Under the pieces are notes generated by a model. That model was not told the origin of the DNA and did not search any database. It saw only the letters and a program-made list of their open reading frames with translations. A DNA stretch of 64,000 nucleotides from NCBI RefSeq assembly GCF_024055795.1, contig NZ_JAMXMY010000012.1, positions 1 to 64,000 on the forward strand, written 5' to 3'. Numbering within the stretch: the first letter of the stretch is position 1; each line of letters opens with the position of its first letter. This stretch comes from Actinoallomurus purpureus (lineage in GTDB: Bacteria; Actinomycetota; Actinomycetes; Streptosporangiales; Streptosporangiaceae). Positions 11,463-21,800 of the stretch are shown here, piece after piece. The translations under genes were made by a program, and so were the position numbers.

Positions 11463-11509
11463 TTGACTCGACACAAATAGCGGCATAAGAACCTCTCGAC
11501 AACGTTGTC
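11463..11509 (+). promoter_or_regulatory. Promoter with LacI-type operator for the GH92 gene
   Basis: A sigma70-like pair TTGACT (11463-11468) and TAAGAA (11486-11491) is spaced by 17 bp. A perfect 12-bp palindrome GACAACGTTGTC at 11498-11509 covers the expected transcription start. The palindrome has the central CG and the shape of LacI/GalR-family operators common before actinomycete glycosidase genes. Repression relieved by a mannose-derived sugar is the natural reading. The regulator itself is not in the window. The remaining gap back to metH (11270-11460) shows no gene. Confidence 0.7.
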
Positions 11510-11545
11510 ATCGGCCCGATCCCCTCCGCGAAAGGGCGACCCGGA

Positions 11546-14299
11546 ATGACGCTCCCCCGCCCCCTGCGCGTCCTCCTGCCCTGCCTCCTGGTGCTGGGCG
11601 CGCTCTTCCTCCCCTCCCCGGCGAGCGCCGCCACGCTCGTATCCGACCCGGCCTCCCTCGTGAACCCGTTTCTCGGCACGAGCAACGGAGGCAACGACTT
11701 CCCCGGCGCCGACGCCCCGTTCGGCATGCTGCAGTGGAGCCCCGACACCGCGATCCGGGCGTTGGGCGGCGGCTACTCCTACGACAGCTCCACGATCACC
11801 GGGTTCAGCCTCACCCACATGGCCGGACCCGGCTGCGGCGCGTACGGTGACGTGCCGATCATGCCGACGGTCGGCGGAGTGACCAGCCCCGGCTCCGCCT
11901 CCTCCTCGTACGCGCACGCAGGCGAGTCGGCGTCCCCGGGGTACTACGGCGTGACGCTCGGCAACGGCGTCAAGACCGAGCTGACCACCACCACCCGGGG
12001 CGGCATCGGCCGCTTCACCTTCCCGTCCACCACCCAGGCGAACCTGCTGTTCAAGCTGACCGGCAGCCAGAACGGCGACTCCGCGACGACGTGGCAGACC
12101 GTCGGCGACACCGAGGTCGTCGGCTCGGTGACCAGCGGCCGTTTCTGCGGTGCCGGCAACGCCTACACGGTCCACTTCGCGGTGGCCTTCGACCGCCCGT
12201 TCAGCACCGGGACCTGGCTCGCATCCGGCGTGCGGTCCGGAGCGAGGCGGCTGGCGGAGAGGTCGACCGCGCGGCGCTCCCACGCCACCGTGTCACCGCA
12301 CTCGGCGGACCGGCCGGGCGAACCCCGTCTCCACGGGCCGGTGCCGGCGACGACGGCTCCGCTGGCCGCGCCGAACGGCGGGTACCTGACCTTCGACACC
12401 ACCGGGAACCGGGTGGTGACCGCGCGGGTCGGCATCTCCTTCACCTCCGACGCCAACGCGCAGGCGAACCGGGACGCCGAGGTGCCGAACTTCGACTTCG
12501 ACGCCACCCGTACGGCGGCGCACAATACCTGGAACACCCTGCTCGGCCGGATCCAGACGGCCGGCGGCACCGCCGCCCAGCAGCACATGTTCTACACGTC
12601 GCTGTACCACGCACTGCTGCACCCCAACGTGTTCAGCGACACGAACGGCCAGTACACGGGGTTCGACAACGCCGTGCACACCGCGGCCTCCGGGCACGCG
12701 CAGTACGCGAACTACTCGGGCTGGGACATCTACCGCAGCCAGGCCCAACTCCTCGGGATGATCGCACCGGCGCAGGCGAGCGACGTGGCACAGTCGGCGG
12801 TCAACGACTACGCGCAAGGCTCCCAGCTGCCGAAATGGGCGCAGGCCAACGGCGAGTCGTACGTCATGGTCGGCGATCCGGCGGCCTCGATCATCGGCGA
12901 TATCTACGCCTTCGGCGGCCGGGACTTCGACACGACCGCGGCGAAGAACGCGATGATCCACCAGGCCACGGTCGCGAACAACGACCGGCCCGGCCTGAAC
13001 TACCTGACGAGCATCGGTTACCTTCCCGGCGACGGGACGTACGGCTGCTGCAACTACTACGGGTCCGTCTCGACGACCCTGGAGTACGGCACGGCCGACT
13101 TCGCGGTCGGCGCGTTCGCCGGCGCGCTCGGTGACACGGCGAACCAGAAGAAGTTCGTCGACCGCGCCCAGAACTGGAAGAACCTGCTGAACACCTCCAG
13201 CGGCTTCATGCAGCCGCGTACGGCCAGCGGGCCGTGGAGTGGCGGCTTCTCCACGACGAGCGGCACCGAGATGGTCGAGGGCACCTCGTGGCAGTACACC
13301 GGGATGGTGCCGTTCAACGTCCGCGGCCTCGCCGACGCCAAGGGCGGGAACGCCTCGATGATCGGCTATCTCGACCACGTGCTCGCGGCCTACGACGGCA
13401 GCGGCGGCGACCACGCCGACCTCGGCAACGAGCCGAGCATCGAGCTGCCCTGGGAGTACGACTACGTGGGCCGGCCGTGGCGCACCCAGGAGATCATCCG
13501 GAACGTCCAGAACAAACTGTGGCCGGACTCCCCGACCGGGTGGGGCGTCGGCAACGACGACCTGGGCACGATGAGCGCCTGGTACGTCTGGTCGGCGATG
13601 GGGATGTTCCCCGAGACGCCGGGCACGGCCGACCTGGCCCTCGGCAGTCCCCTGTTCACCCAGGTCGTCATCACGCTCAAAACGGGCGACAAGCTGACCG
13701 TCAACGCGCCCCAGGCCGCGACGGACGCACCGTACGTGCAGAGCGCCACCTGGAACGGCGGAAACTGGAACAACGCCTATCTGCCCGCCTCGGCCGTGAC
13801 GGACGGCGGGACGCTCGGTCTGACGCTCGGCACGACGGCGAACACCTCGTGGGCGACCGCCTCCTCGTCGGCCCCACCGTCGTATCCGGGCACCGGCGGC
13901 ACGCCCACCCGGACCGGCCCGATCACCTCCGGCATCGCCGGGAAATGCGTCGACGTGGCGAACAGCTCGGCCGCGAACGCCGCACATGTCCAGATCTACA
14001 CCTGCAACAGCTCCAACGCGCAGAAGTGGACGGTCCAGGGGGACGGCACGCTGACGGCCTTCGGCAAGTGCCTGGACGTCGACCACAGCGGCACCGCCGA
14101 CGGCACGAAGGTGCAACTGTGGGACTGCAACACCTCCGGCGCGCAGCAATGGACCTACGACACGGCGAACAAGGCGCTGACCAACCCGGAATCCGGCAAG
14201 TGCCTCGACGACCCGAACAGCACCACCACGGACGGCACCCAGCTGCAGATCTACACCTGCAACAAGAGCGCCGCCCAGCAGTGGACGCTGCCGGGCTGA
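11546..14299 (+). CDS. Secreted GH92 alpha-1,2-mannosidase with ricin-type CBM13
   Basis: A 917-residue secreted enzyme. A signal peptide spans residues 1-28 (hydrophobic core, ending PASA-A). The GH92 N-domain begins VNPFLGTSNGGNDFPGADAPFGM. The catalytic (alpha/alpha)6 domain carries YANYSGWDIYRSQ, PKWAQANGESYVMVGDP and NEPSIELPWEYDYVGRP, which includes the acidic catalytic region. The tail (about residues 790-917) is a beta-trefoil lectin with QKW, QQW, QQW repeats and GKC(L/V)D motifs. It should remove alpha-mannose from glycans outside the cell. An arginine-rich linker around residues 230-280 is unusual. The promoter carries a LacI-type operator. Confidence 0.93.
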   Translation: MTLPRPLRVLLPCLLVLGALFLPSPASAATLVSDPASLVNPFLGTSNGGNDFPGADAPFGMLQWSPDTAIRALGGGYSYDSSTITGFSLTHMAGPGCGAYGDVPIMPTVGGVTSPGSASSSYAHAGESASPGYYGVTLGNGVKTELTTTTRGGIGRFTFPSTTQANLLFKLTGSQNGDSATTWQTVGDTEVVGSVTSGRFCGAGNAYTVHFAVAFDRPFSTGTWLASGVRSGARRLAERSTARRSHATVSPHSADRPGEPRLHGPVPATTAPLAAPNGGYLTFDTTGNRVVTARVGISFTSDANAQANRDAEVPNFDFDATRTAAHNTWNTLLGRIQTAGGTAAQQHMFYTSLYHALLHPNVFSDTNGQYTGFDNAVHTAASGHAQYANYSGWDIYRSQAQLLGMIAPAQASDVAQSAVNDYAQGSQLPKWAQANGESYVMVGDPAASIIGDIYAFGGRDFDTTAAKNAMIHQATVANNDRPGLNYLTSIGYLPGDGTYGCCNYYGSVSTTLEYGTADFAVGAFAGALGDTANQKKFVDRAQNWKNLLNTSSGFMQPRTASGPWSGGFSTTSGTEMVEGTSWQYTGMVPFNVRGLADAKGGNASMIGYLDHVLAAYDGSGGDHADLGNEPSIELPWEYDYVGRPWRTQEIIRNVQNKLWPDSPTGWGVGNDDLGTMSAWYVWSAMGMFPETPGTADLALGSPLFTQVVITLKTGDKLTVNAPQAATDAPYVQSATWNGGNWNNAYLPASAVTDGGTLGLTLGTTANTSWATASSSAPPSYPGTGGTPTRTGPITSGIAGKCVDVANSSAANAAHVQIYTCNSSNAQKWTVQGDGTLTAFGKCLDVDHSGTADGTKVQLWDCNTSGAQQWTYDTANKALTNPESGKCLDDPNSTTTDGTQLQIYTCNKSAAQQWTLPG

Positions 14300-14310
14300 G
14301 GCGCTGAGCG

Positions 14311-14340
14311 GCGTGCGGGGAGCCCGCCCTCCCCGCACGC
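14311..14340. terminator. Bidirectional terminator after the GH92 gene
   Basis: A 12-bp perfect inverted repeat, GCGTGCGGGGAG/CTCCCCGCACGC, with a 6-nt loop starts 12 bases after the GH92 stop. It can serve the GH92 gene and the opposing MarR remnant. Confidence 0.75.
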
Positions 14341-14353
14341 GTGGCGCGGCGGG

Positions 14354-14566
14354 CTACGTGGCCTCGGCGGCGAGCCGCCGCGCCTGGTCACGGCCCACCT
14401 TCGCGGCTTCGTGAAGGTAGTCGGCGATGATCTCCAATTGGTCGTCCGTGTAACGCTCCAGCAGCGCGCCGAACGCCTTCCCCGGGACCTCCCACGCGGC
14501 CGCGATCCGCAGGTGACGACCGGCGAGATCGCCCGGCTCGGCACTTCTACCTAAATGACTTCCCAT
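14354..14566 (-). pseudogene. MarR-family regulator, C-terminal remnant
   Basis: This 70-codon frame contains WEVPGKAFGALLERYTDDQLEIIADYLHEAA in two consecutive stretches, the typical C-terminal dimerisation helices of a MarR regulator. The winged helix is absent, and the first ~20 residues look unrelated. It faces a divergently transcribed MFS pump, the common marR/efflux pair, so the pump has probably lost its local repressor. The short gap to 14638 contains a possible -35 TTGACA at 14572. Confidence 0.55.
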
Positions 14567-14637
14567 CTGATTTGACAGACGCCATCAAAGCCGAGATCTT
14601 CCGGTACTGAATCCGTACCGAAGAATAGGAAGGTGAC

Positions 14638-15840
14638 GTGGCCGTGCGGCTCCTCCTGCTGATGGCAGGAACATTCTTCATCGGCACCGATGTATTCGTC
14701 ATCGCCGGGATGCTTCCCGAGATCGGTGATTCCCTCGGCGTATCCATCGCAGCCGTCGGACAGCTGATGACCGGCTTCGCCATCAGCTACGCCCTGCTCG
14801 GCCCTTTGCTGTCCAGTCTCCTCAGCAGCCGGTCACCGCGTATGGCCCTGCCGGCCGCGCTCGGTGCGGTCGCCGTGGGAAACCTGATCTGTGCCGGCGC
14901 GGACTCCTTCCTGGTCGCGATGCTCGGCCGCGTTCTGGTGGCCGCCGGAGCCTCGCAGTTCACTCCCCATGCATCGGCGCTCGCGGCAGAACTCGTGCCT
15001 GAAGACCGGCGGGGGAAGGCGCTGGCGTCGGTCACCGGGGGGCTGGCAATGGGTTCGGTGCTGGGCGTCCCGGCCGGCACTTGGGCTGCTTCGGCCTTCG
15101 GCTGGAGGCCCACGCTCGTGGTGCTGATCCTCGGCACCGCGTCTGTGGCCGTCGCATTGAGCGTGAGTCTCCGGGGAGTCGGGGTGCTTCGGCCGAGCAT
15201 CAGTGTGCGGGCACGGTTCGCGACGCTGCGAACGCCGGCGATTCGTTCGGTACTGGTCCTCACGGGAGTGATCGTGACCGCCGAGTACTGCGTCTACACT
15301 TACGTCAGCGCCGTCTTCGGCGACGTCACCCATGGCAACGGCAACCTCCTGGCAGTGCTGCTGCTGTCCTTTGGACTCGGCGGCGTGTCAGGCAACGCCA
15401 TCGCCGGGGCTCTCATGGACCGCCCGGCCGGGCGCCACATCGTGCTCGTGGCCGTTGTCGGGCAGGGCGTCAACTTCCTTCTCCTGCCACTGACAAGCCA
15501 GTCCTTCGCCTCGGCGATCATCGCCATGGCCCTGTGGGGCGTTACCGGATGGATGTACGCGGCACCGCAACAGCATCGGCTGCTACGTCTCGCCGGTCCT
15601 GCGGGTCCGCTGGCCATGGCGGCGAACAGCTCTGTCATCTACATCGGCGTTGCCATCGGTGGTGCGATGGGAGGCGTATTCCTAGGAAACATGAAGGGCA
15701 ACTGGCTGGCCCTGCCCGCCGCGGCCGTCTGCGCACTGGCCCTGATACCCGAGGTGCTCTTCCGCCGCGCGGAGGCAGAAAGGCGAAAGACGACAGGCGG
15801 CTCTTCCGAAGTGAGCGCCGATCAGGTTGCCAGCGTGTAG
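14638..15840 (+). CDS. MFS efflux transporter (sugar/drug efflux type)
   Basis: A 400-residue, roughly 12-helix major facilitator of the AraJ/YdhP-like group. The first helix carries FFIGTDVFVIAGMLPEIGDSLGVS. The region GRVLVAAGASQFTPHASALAAELVPEDRRGKALASVTGG fits the loop around helices 4-5. It probably exports a small drug-like or sugar-like compound at the cell membrane. GTG 14638 follows AAGGTGA. It converges with the assembly-line gene and sits between it and a broken MarR, so it may be the third exporter of the cluster or an independent resistance gene. Confidence 0.85.
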   Translation: MAVRLLLLMAGTFFIGTDVFVIAGMLPEIGDSLGVSIAAVGQLMTGFAISYALLGPLLSSLLSSRSPRMALPAALGAVAVGNLICAGADSFLVAMLGRVLVAAGASQFTPHASALAAELVPEDRRGKALASVTGGLAMGSVLGVPAGTWAASAFGWRPTLVVLILGTASVAVALSVSLRGVGVLRPSISVRARFATLRTPAIRSVLVLTGVIVTAEYCVYTYVSAVFGDVTHGNGNLLAVLLLSFGLGGVSGNAIAGALMDRPAGRHIVLVAVVGQGVNFLLLPLTSQSFASAIIAMALWGVTGWMYAAPQQHRLLRLAGPAGPLAMAANSSVIYIGVAIGGAMGGVFLGNMKGNWLALPAAAVCALALIPEVLFRRAEAERRKTTGGSSEVSADQVASV

Positions 15841-15854
15841 TCGTCATGTCATTT

Positions 15855-15890
15855 CGTAGCCGCGGGTGTTCTTCCTGCCCCACGGCTACG
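15855..15890. terminator. Terminator between MFS gene and assembly-line gene
   Basis: CGTAGCCG (15855-15862) pairs with CGGCTACG (15883-15890), extended by GGG/CCC. The stem overlaps the assembly-line stop codon at 15886-15888. It is placed to end transcription from both convergent genes. Confidence 0.6.
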
Positions 15891-18800
15891 CCGTTCGCTC
15901 TGTGAGGATGCGGGCCACCGCGCGAATCGTCGGCTCGTGCATGAACTCCGGCAGCGGGTACTGATATCCGAACCGCTCGCGGATCCTGGCCAGGATCCGC
16001 ACCGCCTTGAGGGAGTTGCCCCCGGTGTCGAAGAATGAACGATCCAGCGGGATCGACGGCACCTGAAGCTCCGCGCACCACATCGTGTGCAGCGCCTTCT
16101 GGGCGGGCGTCTCCGGTGCGGCGTCCTTCGCCGGTCCGGGCAGGGGCAGCGTCTCCATGGCGAGCTTGCCGCTGGCGTTCACCGGCAGACGGTCCACCCG
16201 GAACCAATGGTCGGGGATGAGGTAGGCCGGAAGCGTGCGGCGCAGCCCCTCACGCAGCGCGACGCTCCACTCCAGGTTCTCCGCGGCGCCGGGTTCGAGC
16301 ACGACATAGGCCACCAGTGCGCCCTCGCCATCATCGCTCCGGTGCACCACGACCGCGCTGTCCCGGACGCCGAGCAACCGGCCGAGCGCCCACTGGACCT
16401 CACCCGGCTCGACGCGATGGCCGCGGATCTTCACCTGGTCATCCAGCCGGCCGAGGAAGCACAGCACGCCGTCGGCTCGCCAGCGGACCAGGTCCCCGGT
16501 GCGGTAGACCCGCTCGCCCTGCTCCGCCGGTCCGTCGACGAAGCGCTCCGCCGTACGCGCCGGATCGCCGACGTACCCCGTGGCCAGCCCCGGGCCCGCC
16601 AGGCAGAGTTCGCCGACCGCGCCGACCGGCACCGGCCGCCCATGCCCGTCGACGACCCTGACGCGCACACCGTCGATGGGCGCCCCGATCGGAACGGTCG
16701 TCTCATCGCGGTCGGTGACCTCGTACGACGTGGCGATGACCGACGCTTCGGTCGGCCCGTACTGGTTGAAGAGCCTGGCCTTGGGATGCGCGTCGAGGAG
16801 GCGACGCAGCGCCGGGGTAATGACCAGTTGCTCTCCCGCCACGCAGATCTCGCGCAGGGACGGCACCCGTAGCCCGTGCTCGGCGAAGTACTTCAGCGGC
16901 GTGTACGCGATGTGGAGGCGCTCGACGCCGTGCCGGCTCATCAGCTCTCCGAGGGCCTCCGGGTCCTGCCGGACCCCGTCCCCCGGCAGAACGAGCGCGG
17001 CTCCGGACGCCAGCGTCCCGAAGATCTCCTGAACGCTGACGTCGAAGCCGGCGGAGGTCCACTGCAGGGTGCGAAGCGGAGGATGCGCGCGCAGCTGCCA
17101 CCGCACGAGGTTGACCGGGCCGCGATGCGGCACCAGCACGCCCTTGGGGCTGCCGCTGGAACCGGACGTGTAGATGAGGTACGCGGGATCCTCCGGCCCG
17201 ACCTCCGTCTGCGCCCCCGGCTCCGCCTCGGCCTCGGCCGCCGTGGAGAGCTCGGCGGGTCCCGCGTCTTCGGCCGGTCCTGCGCCTCCGGAAGGCCGGG
17301 TGCGCGCGGCGGGCGACGGGTCCGCGTCCGGTTCTGTCGCGACGACATGGGTGGGCCATTCCGACAGGGCCGGGTGAGCACCGGCGGACCCGGCGTCGAC
17401 CAGCAACAGCGAGGCGCCGCTGTCCGTCAGGCAGTACGCCAGCCGCGGTTCCGGCAGCGACACGTCGAGGGGCAGGTACGCGGCCCCGGTCTTGAGCACC
17501 GCGAGCATCGCGACGATCAGGCCGTGCCCGGGCGCCAGGCACAGGCCGACGACCTGGCCGCGGCCGACTCCGCGTTCGCGTAGCTCACCGGCGAGCCGGT
17601 CGGCCGCGCCGTCCAGCTCCGCATAGCTCAGGGTCGTCGTGTCATCGATCAGGGCCGGCGCGTCCGGGGTGCGCCGTGCCTGCCGTTCCACCAGGTGGTG
17701 CAGGCACTCGGTGGAGTCCTCGGTCACCGCGCCCTGCCACGACTGCAGCAGGGCGGCGTCCTCCGCCGTGAGCTCCGTCAGCCGGGACAGTGGGGCGGAG
17801 GCCATCGTGGTGGCCCGCCGCAGCACGTTCTCCAGGTAACCGAGGATCCGGTGTACGGTCGCCTCCTCGAACATCCCGGCGTTGTACTCGACAACGCACC
17901 GTACGCCGTCCGGCTCCCGCGTCAGGTAGAAGGTCAGGTCGAACGGCGCCCGCTCACTGGGGACGTCCACCGATCGTACGTCGAGGCCGGCCGAACCGAG
18001 ATCCGTCGCGGCGTGGTTCTCGTACTCCACCATCACGCCGAAGAGCGGATTGCCCCCGGGTACGCGTTCCGGGTTCAGCGCGCTCACGACCTCGTCGAAC
18101 GCCGCGTCCTGGTGGTCGTACGCGCGCAGGGTGCGGTCCCGTACCCGGCCGACGAGATCCTCGAACGAGGGGTCGCCGGACAGGTCCAGCCGGATCACCA
18201 CCGTGTCGATGTACATGCCGATCCGGTCCTCGGTGCCGTCTGGCCGGTTGGTCATGGCGGTACCGAGCATGAAGTCGTCCTGGCCGCTCATCCTGCCGAG
18301 GACGGACGCGAGCCCGGCGAGCAACACCATGAACGGCGTCGCCCCGCATTCGCGGGCCAGGCCGGCGACCTCCCGTCCCAGTCCGCCGTCCAGGTCGTGC
18401 ACCAGACTCCGGCCCGTCGCCTGTCGCCCGGGCCGGTCCGGCGGGAGGACCAGCACCGGTGCACCGGCCAGCTCCTCGATCCAGAACTCCAGGCTCCGCT
18501 CGCCGCGCCGCGCCGCGACCGCCGGGTCGGCGCGCGGCTCGTCCGGAAGCTCCGGCAGCGACTCCGGCTCGCCGGGCCAGGCGTCGTACGCCGCGACGAG
18601 ATCCCGGCAGAAGACCTGCGTGGACAGGGAGTCGAAAATGATGTGGTGCGCCACCAGGAAGAGGACGTGGAGGTCCTCCCCCAGCCGGGCGAGCCGTAGG
18701 GAGAAGAGCGGACCGTCGGCGAGGTCCAGCACGGTGTCCGCCGTCGAGCGCGTCAGCTCGGCTATCGCCTCGTCCACCGATCGGTGCCGCATGTCGACCG

Positions 18801-21800
18801 TGGGACACGCGACGGCCTTCGGCGGCCGGACGATCCGCCACAGCGTCCCGTCCGTCTCCGCGAACACCGAGCGCAGCTGCGAGTGCCGGGCGACCACCCG
18901 GTCGAGCGCGCCTTGGAACGCCGGCGGATCGAGCCGGCCGCGCAGCACGATCGCCTTCGGCTCGTAGTAGTCACGGCGCCCCGGGTACATCTGCTCGACG
19001 AGCCAAAGCCGCTGCTGCGCCGCAGACGCGGCCACGGCCTCACGCGGCGGTCCCGCCGGGGCGGCGGTCGCCGCCACGTCCGTGTCTCCGGGATGGACGG
19101 GCGGCGGCTCGGCCCGTGTGCCGTACGGCCGCCCCGGTGGTACGGCGGGGCCGGTCCTTCGGAGGGCCGCCGAGGTCCCGGCTCGGGACCTCGAATCGAT
19201 GTCTCCGGAAGGCGCGGGCGGGCGCCCGGCCTCCGGCCTGACGCCGCCGTCCGCGGGCCGGAGGTCGCGCAGGACCGGCACCAGCGGGAGCGCCGCGAGC
19301 ATCCGGTCGTGCGCCACGCCGAAGTCCACGAAACAGGCGATCTCGTCCGCGCCCGCCGCCACCACGGCATCGGCGATCGGGCGGCAACTGTCCGGCGTGC
19401 CGATCAGAGCCCGGTCTGCGCAGTATCGCTCGTATGCCCGCTCCAGCAGGAAATCCAGGTCCTCCGGGTCGGTACCGTCCAGGTCCGCATCGAGACCCAA
19501 GCTGCGGGCGAGACCGTCCAGCAGTGGCAGCGACGAGCGGAGGTAGTCGCGGAAGGGGCGCGACGCCTCCTCGCGAGCGGTCGCGAGATCGGTGCCGAGG
19601 TAGGTGTGCATGAGGACCACGACGCGGCCCGCCGCCGGATCCAGCCCGCACGCCGCGCGGGTCCGCCGGTACAGCGCGATGTTCGCGGCCAGATCCGCGA
19701 TGCTCTGCGACATCAGGTTGGTGACGATGCCGAGATCGTTCTCGGCGGCCGTTCGGTAGCTGTCCGGGTTGCCCACGACGGCCACGAACATCGGCGGCCG
19801 CTCCTGAACCGGCCGCGGGAACAGGCTCACCTCCACGTCGGACCCGGTGCCGGACGTGGCCCGTACCCGTTCCCCGGCCCACAGCCGCCGTACGGTGTCG
19901 AGCCCTCGGTACATCAGGTCCCGGCGGCCTCCGTAGTTGCCGGGCGCCAGCACGAAGTCGTTCGCGTGCCAGCCCGACGCCACGCACAGCCCGACCCTGC
20001 CGCCCGAGAGGTTGTCGACGACGGACCACTCCTCCGCGACCCGGATCGGCTCGTGCAGCGGCAGCACCACCGAGCCCGCGTTCAGCCGGATCCGCGAGGT
20101 ACGCGTCGCGAGTGCCGCGGCGAGCACGGAGGGGTTGGGAAAGATGCCGCCGAAGGAGGCGAAGTGCCGCTCGGGCAGCCACAGTGAGTGGAGACCGTGC
20201 TGATCAGCGAACTCCGCAGCGGCCAAGATATGCGCGTATTTGTCCGTAAGATCCTGATCCGGATAGTCACCGAAGAAGTAGAGGCTGTAGTCGCATCCCG
20301 CCGGCGGCGGACCGTCCGCGGGCGGATCGACCGACGGCGGAGCGACCGGCTGGGGAGCGACCGGCGTCACGGCGGACCGCGCCGTCCCCTCCCGCGAGCC
20401 GCCGATCGGCGCGGCGCCTGAACCGGCGCCCGTCCGTGCCGCGCTCCCCCGCGCGGGCGCCGGACGATCCGCGGTCGGATCCGGTCGGGCGGTGGCCGCG
20501 GTCATCGCGTCGAGCTGGCGGCCCATCAGGTCGGTCACCTTGTTGATCGCTTCGAGCTGCGCGGCGCACAACACGCTCAGCTCGCTGGGCGCGGCCATGC
20601 CCTGGACCGCCCCGGACATGAGCGAGCCATCGGGTCCGTCCGGCACATCCGGTGCGGCGGTCACGGGGGCCGCCCGGCCGATGCCGCCCGCCGGATCCGG
20701 GGCCCCCGATGCGGGAGCGGGACGCTCGCCCGCAGTGAACCCGCCGGCGGGTGGCCGGGCGGGTCGGGCCGTCACCGTCTCCGTGCTCGGCCGGGCCCGC
20801 GGAAGAGCGGGCGGCTGCGGGCGTGCGGCGGCGATCGCCCGGGCCAGCTTGCGCGGGGTGTCGGCCTCGGCGAAGAGGTCCCGTATCGGGATGCGCATGT
20901 CGTAGTCCCGCTCGATCTGGCGGGTCAGGCCGACCAGGGACAGGGAATCGCCGCCCATCGCGGTGAAGGTCGCGTCGACGTCGACGGCCTCCCGCGCGAG
21001 CCGGAAGCGGCGCGCGGTCAGATCCCGTACGGCCTCCAGGAATTCGCTGGTCACGCCGGTCTCCTCTGACTGGTCGCCGATGGACTCGTGCTCGTCACCG
21101 ATGGGTCCTTGCTCGCCGTCGACCGTCTCCGGCCGGCCGGTGATCGGCTCGTGCCGGTGGCCGGCGCCGTAGGGAGGCAGCGTGGTTCTCTTGAATGGAT
21201 ATCCGGGCAGCGGGACACGGCGCCCACCGCGCGCGACGGAGTCCCAGGCCACCTCATGGCCCGCGCGGTACAGCTCGGCGAGGGCCAGCAGTGCCGTCTC
21301 GGCCTGTCCCGCATCGGCGTCCGCACGCTGGGTGGCCGTCCAGGCCAGGCCGGTCAGCGCCCGCCGGCCGAGACGCACGAGTTCCGCGTCGGGGCCCAGC
21401 TCGATGACCCGGTCGCAGCCCGACGCGTCGAGCGTGGCCAGCGCCAGGTCGAAGCGCACCGGCCGGCGAGCCTGCGCGACGAGGTACTCGTGCGGGACGA
21501 CGGTGCCCGCCGGCACCTCGGCTCCGTCGACTCCCCGGATGAACGGCACCCGCAACGGCAGCAGGGTGCACCCGGCGGCGAGCTCCGCCAGAGGCTCCAC
21601 CACCGGATCGAGCATGCCGGTATGGAACGCGCGGGACACGCGGACGCGCCGCCACGCCATGCCGTACCGTTCCAGCAGCTCTTCGGCCATGCGCACGGCG
21701 TGCTCGGTACCGGCGAGGACGAAGCCGTTCGCGCCGTTGCGCGCGGCGATCTCCAGCCCGCTCTCCCGGCCGACGCGCTCGGCCATCGCGATGTCGGCGC

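Noticed and set aside
12293-14338. A 681-codon minus-strand frame opposite the GH92 gene
   Set aside because: Antisense shadow; the plus strand has a signal peptide, GH92 and lectin motifs.
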